NCBI GenBank assembly: GCA_029071325.1
Contig: JAIEAP010000040.1
Coordinates: 1 to 52,989, forward strand
Length of the DNA stretch: 52,989 bases
From: Lachnospiraceae bacterium
Lineage (GTDB): Bacteria > Bacillota > Clostridia > Lachnospirales > Lachnospiraceae
Reading direction: 5' to 3'
This document shows positions 36,586 to 44,830 of this stretch, piece by piece. Position numbers and translations under genes: made by a program. The notes below the pieces were generated by a model. That model had not been told where the DNA came from. It did no database searches and saw only the letters and a list, made by a program, of their open reading frames with translations. How positions within the stretch are numbered: position 1 is the stretch's first letter; each line of letters opens with the position of its first letter.

Positions 36586-38391
36586 ATGAAAAAAAACAGA
36601 AGACATGTGCTCTTTCAGGCAGGAATGCTGCTAGTTTTTATACTGGCAGTCTGCGCCGGCCGGCAGCTGATCCGTTCCCAGCAGCAGGCAGAACCGGACA
36701 ATCCCATCCAGGGAATTTCAAAAGAGCGCTCCCATAATTTAAATCTAAATGATAATGCCGTGGAACTAGATTACGATGCTTATCAGAATGTCATGGCGGC
36801 GACGTCCCTGATATCGAACCGGGAGGAATCAGATAACCGGGAGGAGACGTCCCATCAGGAGAAGGAAAAGGGCCGGGATGACATAGATGACTGGGACGAT
36901 GCGGATGGCAGGATGCAGGAAACCGGAGAATCGGGCAATGCGGATGGACAGATTCAGGATGCGGACGGACAGGGTACAGTCGACGGTGGATCGGGAGTTC
37001 CGGGGACAAGCCAGGAGACAGATATTGTCTATTTCAATACCAGCATCCGGGATGGGGAGACGGTAGCGGAGCCGGAATATGCATTTTCCATTTATCATCT
37101 GAATCAGGAGCTCACGGTACAGGGAGTGTATGTTTATGTAAACGGCAGACTGAACCTGCAATTTGCCGGAAGCGTTCTTCTGTCCGAGGGAAGGAACAGC
37201 ATTCGTGTCTCGGTCACTTATGAGAAACCGGATGGCAGCAGCGTCCGCGTATATAAAGTATATCGTGTTTATTACGACAGGAACGCGGATTCCTTACCGG
37301 AAGAATCAGAGAATGTCACACCGGAGGATATTACGCTTACCACCAGCGTCCGGGACGGGGAGACTGTATCGGAGAGAGCCTACGATTTTATCGCAGAGGC
37401 AAAGGACGCCAGCGGAAAATCCTATCGGGTAACGGCAGTCATAAACGGCAGCACGGTAACGGATAAAAGCGGCAATTCGTATCACGGATATCTGGACAAG
37501 AAGAAAAATACCCTGCGCTTTCGGGTATCTCTCGGGGAAGGAAAAAAGGCGGAGTGGCTGTACACGATATATTATGTTCCTACCACGACACCAGAAACAC
37601 AGCCCGTCCTGCATATGAACCTGACGGACGGCATGGTATCCCAGGCCTCGGGCTATACCCTGGACGTGGAAGCAGCCGATTATCAGGGAAACTGTATTTA
37701 TTACAATAATCTCACGGTTACGTTAAACGGCAAGAAGCTGTATCACAGTTGGGCAACGGGAATGGTCACCAGCTATTGGCTGGAGCTTGTCCCGGGGGAA
37801 AATGTGGTGACGGTCCGGGCGGAGGATGAAGCCGGGCGCTATATCGAAGAGGTCTGCCATGTGACGTATGCTCCGCCGGAAGCAAATGTTCCCATCGGGT
37901 ATATCCAGATCAGTGTGGAGGCGGGAACACTGGGTCTTGGGACACTGATCCGTCAGCAAGATATCCCCATTTATGCGGACGTCCCCTTCTCTTATTACTT
38001 CGTATCACTGTTGGAGGAAAACGGTTTTGGTTATACCAACGGCGGCACGGTGGAGGAAGGCTTTTATCTTAAAACGCTGGACAGACCGGGAATTGCGGCA
38101 GAGCGCTCCATACCGGAGGAGCTTCGGGCGCAGATAGAGATTGACGGATTGATGTGGACGGGAAATGAAGATTCCGATTCTATCGGAGAATATGACTATA
38201 CCCAGGGTTCCGGCTGGATGTATTCCGTAAACGGAAATTATTACAATTACTCTATGACAAATTATCATCCCACAGACGGGGATGTGGTACGTGTCCGTTA
38301 TACCCTTGCCAACGGCAAGGATATCGGAGGCTTTGCCTCCACAGGAACAGCAGGCGGCAGCATCAATTCCAATTACGCAGGAGAATGGTAA
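36586..38391 (+). CDS. Membrane-anchored DUF4430 (transcobalamin-C-like) surface protein
   Basis: 601 residues. An N-terminal signal-anchor (about 7-25) is followed by a long acidic, low-complexity linker (about 30-145; rich in Asp, Glu, Gly). Three beta-sandwich repeats begin with an x-x-DG-x-x-V pattern (SIRDGETVAEPEYAFSIY, TSVRDGETVSERAYDFIAEA, NLTDGMVSQASGYTLDVEA). The C-terminal domain (about 445-590) has the DUF4430 pattern: VPFSYYFVSLLEENGFGY, then GSGWMYSVNGNYYNYSM and PTDGDVVRVRYT. Animal transcobalamins use this fold as their beta domain. It is the first gene of a four-gene operon with moxR, DUF58 and transglutaminase genes. It is divergent from the B12-regulated surface protein. 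Ligand binding is inferred. Confidence 0.8.
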   Translation: MKKNRRHVLFQAGMLLVFILAVCAGRQLIRSQQQAEPDNPIQGISKERSHNLNLNDNAVELDYDAYQNVMAATSLISNREESDNREETSHQEKEKGRDDIDDWDDADGRMQETGESGNADGQIQDADGQGTVDGGSGVPGTSQETDIVYFNTSIRDGETVAEPEYAFSIYHLNQELTVQGVYVYVNGRLNLQFAGSVLLSEGRNSIRVSVTYEKPDGSSVRVYKVYRVYYDRNADSLPEESENVTPEDITLTTSVRDGETVSERAYDFIAEAKDASGKSYRVTAVINGSTVTDKSGNSYHGYLDKKKNTLRFRVSLGEGKKAEWLYTIYYVPTTTPETQPVLHMNLTDGMVSQASGYTLDVEAADYQGNCIYYNNLTVTLNGKKLYHSWATGMVTSYWLELVPGENVVTVRAEDEAGRYIEEVCHVTYAPPEANVPIGYIQISVEAGTLGLGTLIRQQDIPIYADVPFSYYFVSLLEENGFGYTNGGTVEEGFYLKTLDRPGIAAERSIPEELRAQIEIDGLMWTGNEDSDSIGEYDYTQGSGWMYSVNGNYYNYSMTNYHPTDGDVVRVRYTLANGKDIGGFASTGTAGGSINSNYAGEW

Positions 38392-38400
38392 GGAGAAGAT

Positions 38401-39342
38401 ATGAATCATAAGATTGAGAAGATTTTAGCAGAAGTCAAGAAGGTGATCGTAGGAAAGGATGAGGTCGTGGAAAAAATCCTCATGGCGATTCTGGCAGGCG
38501 GGCATATACTCTTAGAGGATGTGCCGGGCGTGGGGAAAACCACCCTGGCGCTTGCCTTTGCCCGGGTCATGCAGATGGATCAAACCCGTATCTCATTTAC
38601 GGTGGATACCATGCCGTCGGATATTACAGGTTTTCATGTGTATGATAAGCAGAGCGGAAGCTTCCGGTATCACCCGGGTCCGGTCATGTCCAATCTGCTG
38701 CTGGCAGATGAGATCAACCGTACTTCCTGCCGGACCCAGGCAGCGCTGCTGGAGGTCATGGAGGAGAAAAAGGTAACGGTGGACGGTGAAACCTATGTTC
38801 TGCCGGAACCCTTTTGCGTACTGGCAACGCAGAACCCCATCGGCAGCGCCGGAACCCAGCTATTGCCCAATTCCCAGTTGGATCGTTTTATGATAAAGCT
38901 TCATATGGGCTATCCGGATTTTGAGAGCCATGTCAATATGTTAAAAGAACGTCATACGGGCAATCCTCTGGAAGACATCACCCCGGTGATCACCACTGAG
39001 GAATTGCTGGGGCTGCAGCAGGAATGTATGGAAAGTTACATATCGGACAGCATTTACGGTTATGTGACGCGTCTGGCAGAGGCAACACGCAGCCACGAGG
39101 AAATTGAGCTGGGATTAAGTCCCCGGGGAGCCCTGGCATTATGTCGTATGGCAAAAGGATTCGCATATGTGAATTCTAGAAGCTATGTGGTGCCGGAGGA
39201 TATAAAAAGGGTGTTTGTGGATGTGTGCGGCCACCGCATAAAGCTGGATGCAAAGGCAAAGCTGTCCCGCATTACCCCGGAGGACTGCCTGAAGAATATT
39301 TTAAGGGATACGCCGCTGCCGGAAATAGAGGAGGAGCCATAA
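38401..39342 (+). CDS. MoxR family AAA+ ATPase
   Basis: 313-residue AAA+ chaperone-like ATPase. Walker A is GVGKTT (43-48), and the insertion loop before Walker B reads FRYHPGPVMSNLLLADEINRTSCRTQAALLEVMEEKKV, the MoxR/RavA hallmark. A sensor region follows (ATQNP, LDRFMIKLHMGYPD). Such ATPases mature or remodel partner proteins; the usual partner, a DUF58 protein, is encoded next. It starts 10 bp after the surface-protein gene. Confidence 0.95.
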   Translation: MNHKIEKILAEVKKVIVGKDEVVEKILMAILAGGHILLEDVPGVGKTTLALAFARVMQMDQTRISFTVDTMPSDITGFHVYDKQSGSFRYHPGPVMSNLLLADEINRTSCRTQAALLEVMEEKKVTVDGETYVLPEPFCVLATQNPIGSAGTQLLPNSQLDRFMIKLHMGYPDFESHVNMLKERHTGNPLEDITPVITTEELLGLQQECMESYISDSIYGYVTRLAEATRSHEEIELGLSPRGALALCRMAKGFAYVNSRSYVVPEDIKRVFVDVCGHRIKLDAKAKLSRITPEDCLKNILRDTPLPEIEEEP

Positions 39343-40530
39343 GTGAGAGGAAGACGGGCCGTTTACGGAGCGGCAGTAGTATTGCTTCTGGCATTGTGCG
39401 TTTATTCTAATCATCCGGCAGCGCTGGCGTTACTGGTAACGGTTATCCTGCTGCCGGTATGGTCGGGATGCCTTTTGCTGCCCTGCCGGAATAAAGTGTC
39501 AGTGCTTGTGGAAGCGAAGCCCATGAACTTACAGGAAAATGAGGCAGATCCGGGAAAGAGTGGCGTATCTCTTACCGTAAAGGTGAGCAATGCATCACAT
39601 CTACCGGTATATCGTGCCGGAATCCGCCTTACTGTGACAAATACCTTGACGGGAGAGACTACAGATACGCAATTGAGCACTTTTGTGGGCAACAGAAAGA
39701 CGCAGATACTGTCCGTTATCTGCCGCAGTGAATTTTGCGGAACTTATAGGGCTGCGGTGGAATCCATTGATCTCTATGATGTGCTGGGCGTGACGCGTTT
39801 GCGTGCAGGAGGAGCCGGAAGCTGTGAATTTCTGCTTCTGCCTGACTTTTTTCCTATTCGGATCATTGTAGAACAGAATGTGGCAGAGCCTGCTGCCTGG
39901 GAATACGCCCAGGATGCAGCCGGTGGTGACCGGGCGGAAGTGTTTTCCCTGAGGGAGTACCGGCAGGGAGACCCCGCCGCGGCGATTCACTGGAAGGCCA
40001 GCAGCAAGCTGGATCGCCTCATCATAAAAGAGGGATCAAAACCCATAGAGCGGAGAATCCTTCTCATATGGGACCCGGTGGTTTCCGGTCATGAGGAGAA
40101 ATTAACACCGGAAGAGCTGCATGCGCTGGCAGGCGTCTATGTCTCCGTGGCGCAGTCATTGGCGGATCAGGGAACAGACCCGGAAGCGGCATGGTATGAC
40201 GGATCGGAAGGACAATGGGAAAGCAGCGTGCTGAAAAATACGGAAAGCCTACTGGCAGTGCTGCCCCGGATATTGGACAGTTCCGAAGGGAGAGAGGCTG
40301 CTGTCACCGGAACACAGCGCTGGCAGGAGAAGCGTCATATTCTGAAAGTCGGCGTTGGATATGATGAGACTTTGGCAGAACTGCTGCCGGATGCGGAAAT
40401 TGCGCAGCTAATGCTGCTGCGGGGAGGGGATGCGCCCGGAAAGGAAGGGCGGCAGGACGGCGGCAGAGAAAAAGTCTATGGTTTTCATGTAGATGATAAG
40501 GAGCAGGTATTGTGGGAATTGTACGTTTGA
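39343..40530 (+). CDS. DUF58 domain protein
   Basis: 395 residues with a GTG start. Two N-terminal hydrophobic segments (about 8-20 and 25-45) are followed by a beta-rich region and the DUF58 signature REYRQGDPAAAIHWKASSKLDRLIIKEGS (about 204-232, shown here in two overlapping parts: REYRQGDPAAAIHWK and ASSKLDRLIIKEG). The C-terminal part has a von-Willebrand-A-like alpha/beta character (ILLIWDPVV). DUF58 proteins are partners of MoxR ATPases. It follows moxR directly and overlaps the next gene by 19 nt. Confidence 0.92.
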   Translation: MRGRRAVYGAAVVLLLALCVYSNHPAALALLVTVILLPVWSGCLLLPCRNKVSVLVEAKPMNLQENEADPGKSGVSLTVKVSNASHLPVYRAGIRLTVTNTLTGETTDTQLSTFVGNRKTQILSVICRSEFCGTYRAAVESIDLYDVLGVTRLRAGGAGSCEFLLLPDFFPIRIIVEQNVAEPAAWEYAQDAAGGDRAEVFSLREYRQGDPAAAIHWKASSKLDRLIIKEGSKPIERRILLIWDPVVSGHEEKLTPEELHALAGVYVSVAQSLADQGTDPEAAWYDGSEGQWESSVLKNTESLLAVLPRILDSSEGREAAVTGTQRWQEKRHILKVGVGYDETLAELLPDAEIAQLMLLRGGDAPGKEGRQDGGREKVYGFHVDDKEQVLWELYV

Positions 40531-42842
40531 GAAAGCAACATACTTCCGCCGGTATAGAACTGGTTCCGGCTAAAGAAGAAACAAGCGCAAATAAGACAAA
40601 GTACCGTCTCCTGGCGGAAAGTATGCTGTCCCTGTGGATGGTTGTGAGCGTGGAGGGCTTTGTATCGTCGCTATTAAAGCTGGACAGCAATATCTTTTTC
40701 CTGCTGCCCGTGAGTATAGCGGTGATCCTGCTGTGCGGGTTTGTGTGGAGATCCCTGCCTATGCGGCTGGCGGCAATAGGCATTTTGACCCTGTGGGTGG
40801 GTGTGCTCATTGTTTGGGTCAGAGATGATATGACCAACGGCCTTAGGCTGTTTGCCAATCATATTTCCGACACGCTGGGCAGCTTTTACGGAAAAATATT
40901 TCCCCGATATATGGTGTATGCCAACCCAGAGGATTATGTGGTATGCGAAACTCTGTTCCTGCTGCCGGTGGTGACGATGCTGGCTTTTCTCGGAGTGTAT
41001 CTGGTACAGAGTAAGAGCAGGCTGTTGACAGGTCTTATACTTCTGGCGGCATTTGCGGCGCAGTTTCGCATGGGTGATATGGGGTCATTCCTGTGGCTGT
41101 GTGCGCTCCTGCTGTCAGGAACCGTCCTTCTGACCTGGCAGAATTATCCGGGAGAGCTGCTGCAGACATTGGGACTGGCAGCGATCTGTTTTCTGTCTGT
41201 GCTGGGGCTCTGCCGTATCACAGGCGCAGAGGAGTGGGAAGGAGCTGCTATACTGAAAAACGCAGCTCTTCAGGCTGTGGAGGATATCCGCTATCAGACC
41301 GGTTCCGGCGGTGTTCTGCCGGAGGGCAATTTCCTGGAGGCGGGAGAGCTGACGCTTACGGATATGGAGCATATGCCGGCGCTTGAGGTCACCATGAGCG
41401 AGCCGGAATCTTATTATCTGCGGGGTTATGTGGGGGAGAAATATACGAAAAGCGCGTGGCAGCAGGCAGATACGAAAAAGCTGTATGAGTACCGCGACCT
41501 TTTCTACTGGCTGCATCGGGGAGATTATTACGGTCAGACTCAGCTTGCAAATGCAGTGCACTTATTGGACCGTGCAGGAGCGGAATCTCGCGAGGATATG
41601 CTTCTGGTAAATGAGATTCATGTAAGAAATGCGGCGGCTGTCAGCAAATATCGTTATGAGCCCTATGAGCTCTTAAATTATAGTCATGCTCAAGACGATT
41701 ATGCGGCATGGATCGGCGACAGCCGCAATCCCGCGAAGGGATGGTTCGGAGAAAGGGAATACGATTATCTGGCGCTTCCGCCTCAGATACCCGGCAGTAC
41801 GGCTCTTGTGGCCGCATTATCAGAGCAGGAGCAGCAGGCAGGGAGTAAACTTCAAACTTATCTGGAGCAGGAGAGTTATTATAACGCCTTTGTATATGAT
41901 CTCTATACCCAGATGCCGGAGCATATAAGGAATCTGCTCAGAAATCATCTGGGAGATGAAAGACTGGAGCCCATGGAGGCAAGAGAGAAGATCCTGACTC
42001 TGCTGTCTGAGGAAGTCCGCTATGAAACTCAGTTAGACGCCATGCCTGCGGGAAAGGATTTTCTGCAGTATTTTCTGGAGGAGAGCGGATGCGGGTATTC
42101 GGTCCATTATGCTACGGCCGCGGTTATGATGCTGCGTTATTACGGGATTCCCGCCCGTTATGTGGAAGGTTATCTCATTACTCCGGAGGATGTCCGTGAA
42201 GCACAGCCGGGGGATACCATTATGATCTCAGAAGATCATGCCCATGCCTGGGCAGAGTATTATCAGGATGGCATCGGCTGGATTCCCTTTGAGACTACGC
42301 CTGCTTACCTGAACGTGATGGAACAGCCCCAGGCGATTAGCGGCGCCAGACCGCCATCGGAAGAAGAAACAGAAGAAAATCTGGAATTGACGGATGATAA
42401 TTATGAACCGGACGAAATAGAGAGCATGAATCGTGTTGTGCCGCTGCCCGTTCTTATAGTGCTCCTGCCCGGACTGCTGTTGCTTACAATCCTTATTCTG
42501 GCGGTTCGCAGCAGGATGATCCATAGGAAATGGGAGCACCGGCTGCATCAGCCGGAGCATCGAGGGGCAGTCCTTGCCGCTATGAGCTACTGTCTGTGGC
42601 TATGGCGCATGGCGGAGGGGAAGAATACATCCGATTACCGTGCAGTCGCAGAGGTGTGGAAAGAGCTTTGCGATCTGGTTCCGGTATATGAAAAAGCGCG
42701 TTACAACCAGCTTCCCATCTGTGAGGAGGAGAGAAAGCATGCTTTTCGCATTGCAGAGGGCATGAAGCAGAAGCTGCTCCATGCCCATAAAGGAATCGTG
42801 AGAATAGCGGATCATGTTATTTATTTTTTCCGTGGTCTGTGA
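40512..42842 (+). CDS. Multi-spanning transglutaminase-fold protein with Ser in the nucleophile position
   Basis: 776 residues; GTG start 8 nt after AGGAG. Six or more hydrophobic segments occur within the first 240 residues (TgpA-like membrane part). An extracytoplasmic region leads into a transglutaminase-core domain (about 500-600): GCGYSVHYATAAVMMLRYYG, IPARYVEGYLI, then DHAHAWAEYYQDGIGWIPFETTPAY with catalytic-type His and Asp/Glu. A further membrane helix (about 640-660) and a DUF4129-type cytoplasmic tail follow. In most relatives the sequence is G-Y-C; here it is G-Y-S (Ser530). The gene is last in the moxR-DUF58 operon. Its 3' end overlaps the convergent barrel gene by 22 nt. Confidence 0.9.
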   Translation: MGIVRLRKQHTSAGIELVPAKEETSANKTKYRLLAESMLSLWMVVSVEGFVSSLLKLDSNIFFLLPVSIAVILLCGFVWRSLPMRLAAIGILTLWVGVLIVWVRDDMTNGLRLFANHISDTLGSFYGKIFPRYMVYANPEDYVVCETLFLLPVVTMLAFLGVYLVQSKSRLLTGLILLAAFAAQFRMGDMGSFLWLCALLLSGTVLLTWQNYPGELLQTLGLAAICFLSVLGLCRITGAEEWEGAAILKNAALQAVEDIRYQTGSGGVLPEGNFLEAGELTLTDMEHMPALEVTMSEPESYYLRGYVGEKYTKSAWQQADTKKLYEYRDLFYWLHRGDYYGQTQLANAVHLLDRAGAESREDMLLVNEIHVRNAAAVSKYRYEPYELLNYSHAQDDYAAWIGDSRNPAKGWFGEREYDYLALPPQIPGSTALVAALSEQEQQAGSKLQTYLEQESYYNAFVYDLYTQMPEHIRNLLRNHLGDERLEPMEAREKILTLLSEEVRYETQLDAMPAGKDFLQYFLEESGCGYSVHYATAAVMMLRYYGIPARYVEGYLITPEDVREAQPGDTIMISEDHAHAWAEYYQDGIGWIPFETTPAYLNVMEQPQAISGARPPSEEETEENLELTDDNYEPDEIESMNRVVPLPVLIVLLPGLLLLTILILAVRSRMIHRKWEHRLHQPEHRGAVLAAMSYCLWLWRMAEGKNTSDYRAVAEVWKELCDLVPVYEKARYNQLPICEEERKHAFRIAEGMKQKLLHAHKGIVRIADHVIYFFRGL

Positions 42843-43990
42843 CGGCGGAGAGTGAAAACGCCGGCAGCGCCAAGGGATACTATCATGGCAATGGAAACGC
42901 AGGCAATAAGAACGGGAGTCATGGAAGGCGCGGCTGTCCCCAGCTCACGTTTCATAATCTCATAAGTCATGTCGGCGGGAAATTCCGGCGACTGGCAGCG
43001 GCCGGTGAGATCAAACAGGGCGCTTCCGTCCTGAAAATAAAGCTTACAGGCAGTCAGAGCCAGCAGGGCCTGACCGGTTGCCATAAGATCGCTGTCCCCA
43101 TCCGCGGTGTGGGAAAAGCCTCCGTTTGGCTGCTGATAGGACAGTAAGGCACTTAAGACACTGTTTCCATTTTGCAGAAAGCGTGTGTCCGTGAGAGGAT
43201 CAATGTCCAGGGAACACAGAGCGATCAATATCTGGGCGCATGTCTCGCTGCTGGGAGAGCCGTCCCCCGGAAAACCGCCGTTTTGCGACTGTTGATGAGA
43301 CAGGTACGTCAAAGATTCTTCCACAGACTGGGTAAGAAGCATTTGCGTATCCCGGGAAAGTCCTGTACGCGCGTTTCGGTAATACGGGGCAAGCGCTGTC
43401 AGAGCATGGGCGGTGATATCCAGGTCGGATTCTCCTCCCGAAAGGGTAAAACCTTCTCCCGGCACATGAGCATCCAGAATCATGGAAATCATAGATTCCC
43501 GGTCGTCGCAGGCATCCTCGGGCAATTCACAGTCCAGCGCGTCCAGTGTGATCAACGCCCAGATAGCGCCGTTGACGCCCTGAGCGTTCAGGGGAGCGGT
43601 ATATCCCCGGTAATAAGTCCCGTCCGCCACCAGCTCCAGTCCGGGATTTCTGCCACCCGCGGCCAGTGTCAGGCAGATGCGGTGCCATTCTGTGGCGCGT
43701 ACCGCATCCAGCCGGTCATCGGTTTGATACGCTTCTTCTACATAGTTCCACAGATCATCGAAATAGCTGTCTAAGGTATCCGCGTCTTCTTCATCCAGCC
43801 GTCCCAGGCAAAAGGCAAACCAGTCCTGGGAAGAACTGCCAGTCTGTGTGAAATCCCCGTTTTTTTCAAACCATTTCACGGCAGCAGAAAAGGCGTCTTC
43901 GATCATATCGATGCGCTGCGCCCCCTGCACCCGGAGCATCTGTGGGCATAACAGGGCAAAGACCAGCGCTGCCGTCAGAAAACGCTTCAT
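42821..43990 (-). CDS. Exported alpha/alpha-barrel protein (transcobalamin-N / terpenoid-cyclase-repeat type)
   Basis: 389 residues: signal peptide (about 1-24), an alpha/alpha-toroid of repeated paired helices (GAIWALITLDALDCEL; ITAHALTALAPYYRN; SHQQSQNGGFPGDGS...CAQILIALCSLD; SYQQPNGGFSHTADGDSDLMATGQALLAL) and a C-terminal membrane anchor with a basic tail (about 352-389). The QNGGF-type turns are those of squalene-cyclase/prenyltransferase repeats, the fold also used by the cobalamin-binding N-terminal domain of transcobalamin and intrinsic factor. The start codon overlaps the trmB stop by 4 nt (ATGA), so its expression is tied to trmB. A role in binding corrinoid at the surface is inferred from fold and neighbours. 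Confidence 0.8.
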   Translation of the reverse strand: MKRFLTAALVFALLCPQMLRVQGAQRIDMIEDAFSAAVKWFEKNGDFTQTGSSSQDWFAFCLGRLDEEDADTLDSYFDDLWNYVEEAYQTDDRLDAVRATEWHRICLTLAAGGRNPGLELVADGTYYRGYTAPLNAQGVNGAIWALITLDALDCELPEDACDDRESMISMILDAHVPGEGFTLSGGESDLDITAHALTALAPYYRNARTGLSRDTQMLLTQSVEESLTYLSHQQSQNGGFPGDGSPSSETCAQILIALCSLDIDPLTDTRFLQNGNSVLSALLSYQQPNGGFSHTADGDSDLMATGQALLALTACKLYFQDGSALFDLTGRCQSPEFPADMTYEIMKRELGTAAPSMTPVLIACVSIAMIVSLGAAGVFTLRRHRPRKK

Positions 43991-44631
43991 GGCGTATGAC
44001 GGATGATCATCTTGCAGATGGGATTTCCTTTGCCGGAAAACCGCTCTTCGTACTCCGTCATAATGTTGCCCTGATTCATGCTCTCATCGTGATGCAGATC
44101 TCTGGTGCAGCCCACAAGCGTCCATCCTGCTGCCTGGCACTCCTCCAGCGAAAAATCAAAAAGTCCCGTGTTGTCAGTTTTGAATTCAATACAGCCGCCG
44201 GGGCTAAGCACAGCATCATAGCGCTCCAGGAACTGCCGGGAGGTCAGCCGGCGTCTGGCATGACGGTCCTTGGGCCACGGGTCTGAGAAGTTCAGATAGA
44301 TCTGTGCGATTTCTTCCGGTGCGAAGAATTCCGGCAGTTTGGCCGCATCTTCACAGAGGAAACGCAGATTCGGCAGGGGTTGTTCCTCGAATTTTTGCAG
44401 CGCCCGGTAGAGAACGCTGTGATAGCGCTCCATGCCGATATAATTGATCTGGGGGTGAGCCGCAGCAAGCTGCATCAGGAATTGTCCCTTGCCCATGCCA
44501 ATCTCAAGGTGAATGGGGTGGTCATTTTGGAATAGATCGCTCCAGCATCCGCGATGGGAGGAAGCGTCCTTGATGCACCAGGGGCTTGCCTCCACTGCGG
44601 GTGCGGCAGCCGGTATATTGCGAAGTCTCAT
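43987..44631 (-). CDS. trmB: tRNA (guanine-N7)-methyltransferase
   Basis: 214-residue SAM-dependent enzyme that makes m7G46 in tRNAs. The core HLEIGMGKGQFLMQLA SAM motif, the NFSDPWPKDRHARRRLTSRQFL signature and GGCIEFKTDN are clear. The coding sequence ends inside the start codon of the barrel protein gene, an unusual partner for this housekeeping gene. Confidence 0.97.
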   Translation of the reverse strand: MRLRNIPAAAPAVEASPWCIKDASSHRGCWSDLFQNDHPIHLEIGMGKGQFLMQLAAAHPQINYIGMERYHSVLYRALQKFEEQPLPNLRFLCEDAAKLPEFFAPEEIAQIYLNFSDPWPKDRHARRRLTSRQFLERYDAVLSPGGCIEFKTDNTGLFDFSLEECQAAGWTLVGCTRDLHHDESMNQGNIMTEYEERFSGKGNPICKMIIRHTP

Positions 44632-44830
44632 AAACAGATCTCCTTTTCATTTGAAGTTTAGTAATCGTTCAGTCTGCGCTAAACTGTTCCCAGTATACCG
44701 TAAAAGATGTTTAAAATAAAGATTTTTGTGAGAAGATAAGAGTAAAAAAGCGTTGCACAGGAGAAAGTGAACTATTATACTGGAAGTGATAGTTTCGCAA
44801 TACTACGGACAAGTGAGCAGGAGAAAAATC

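Noticed and set aside
44655-44695. Third copy of the GTTCAGCC palindrome family
   Set aside because: Only a 7-bp AGTTTAG/CTAAACT repeat and a partial GTTCAG match; too weak to call.
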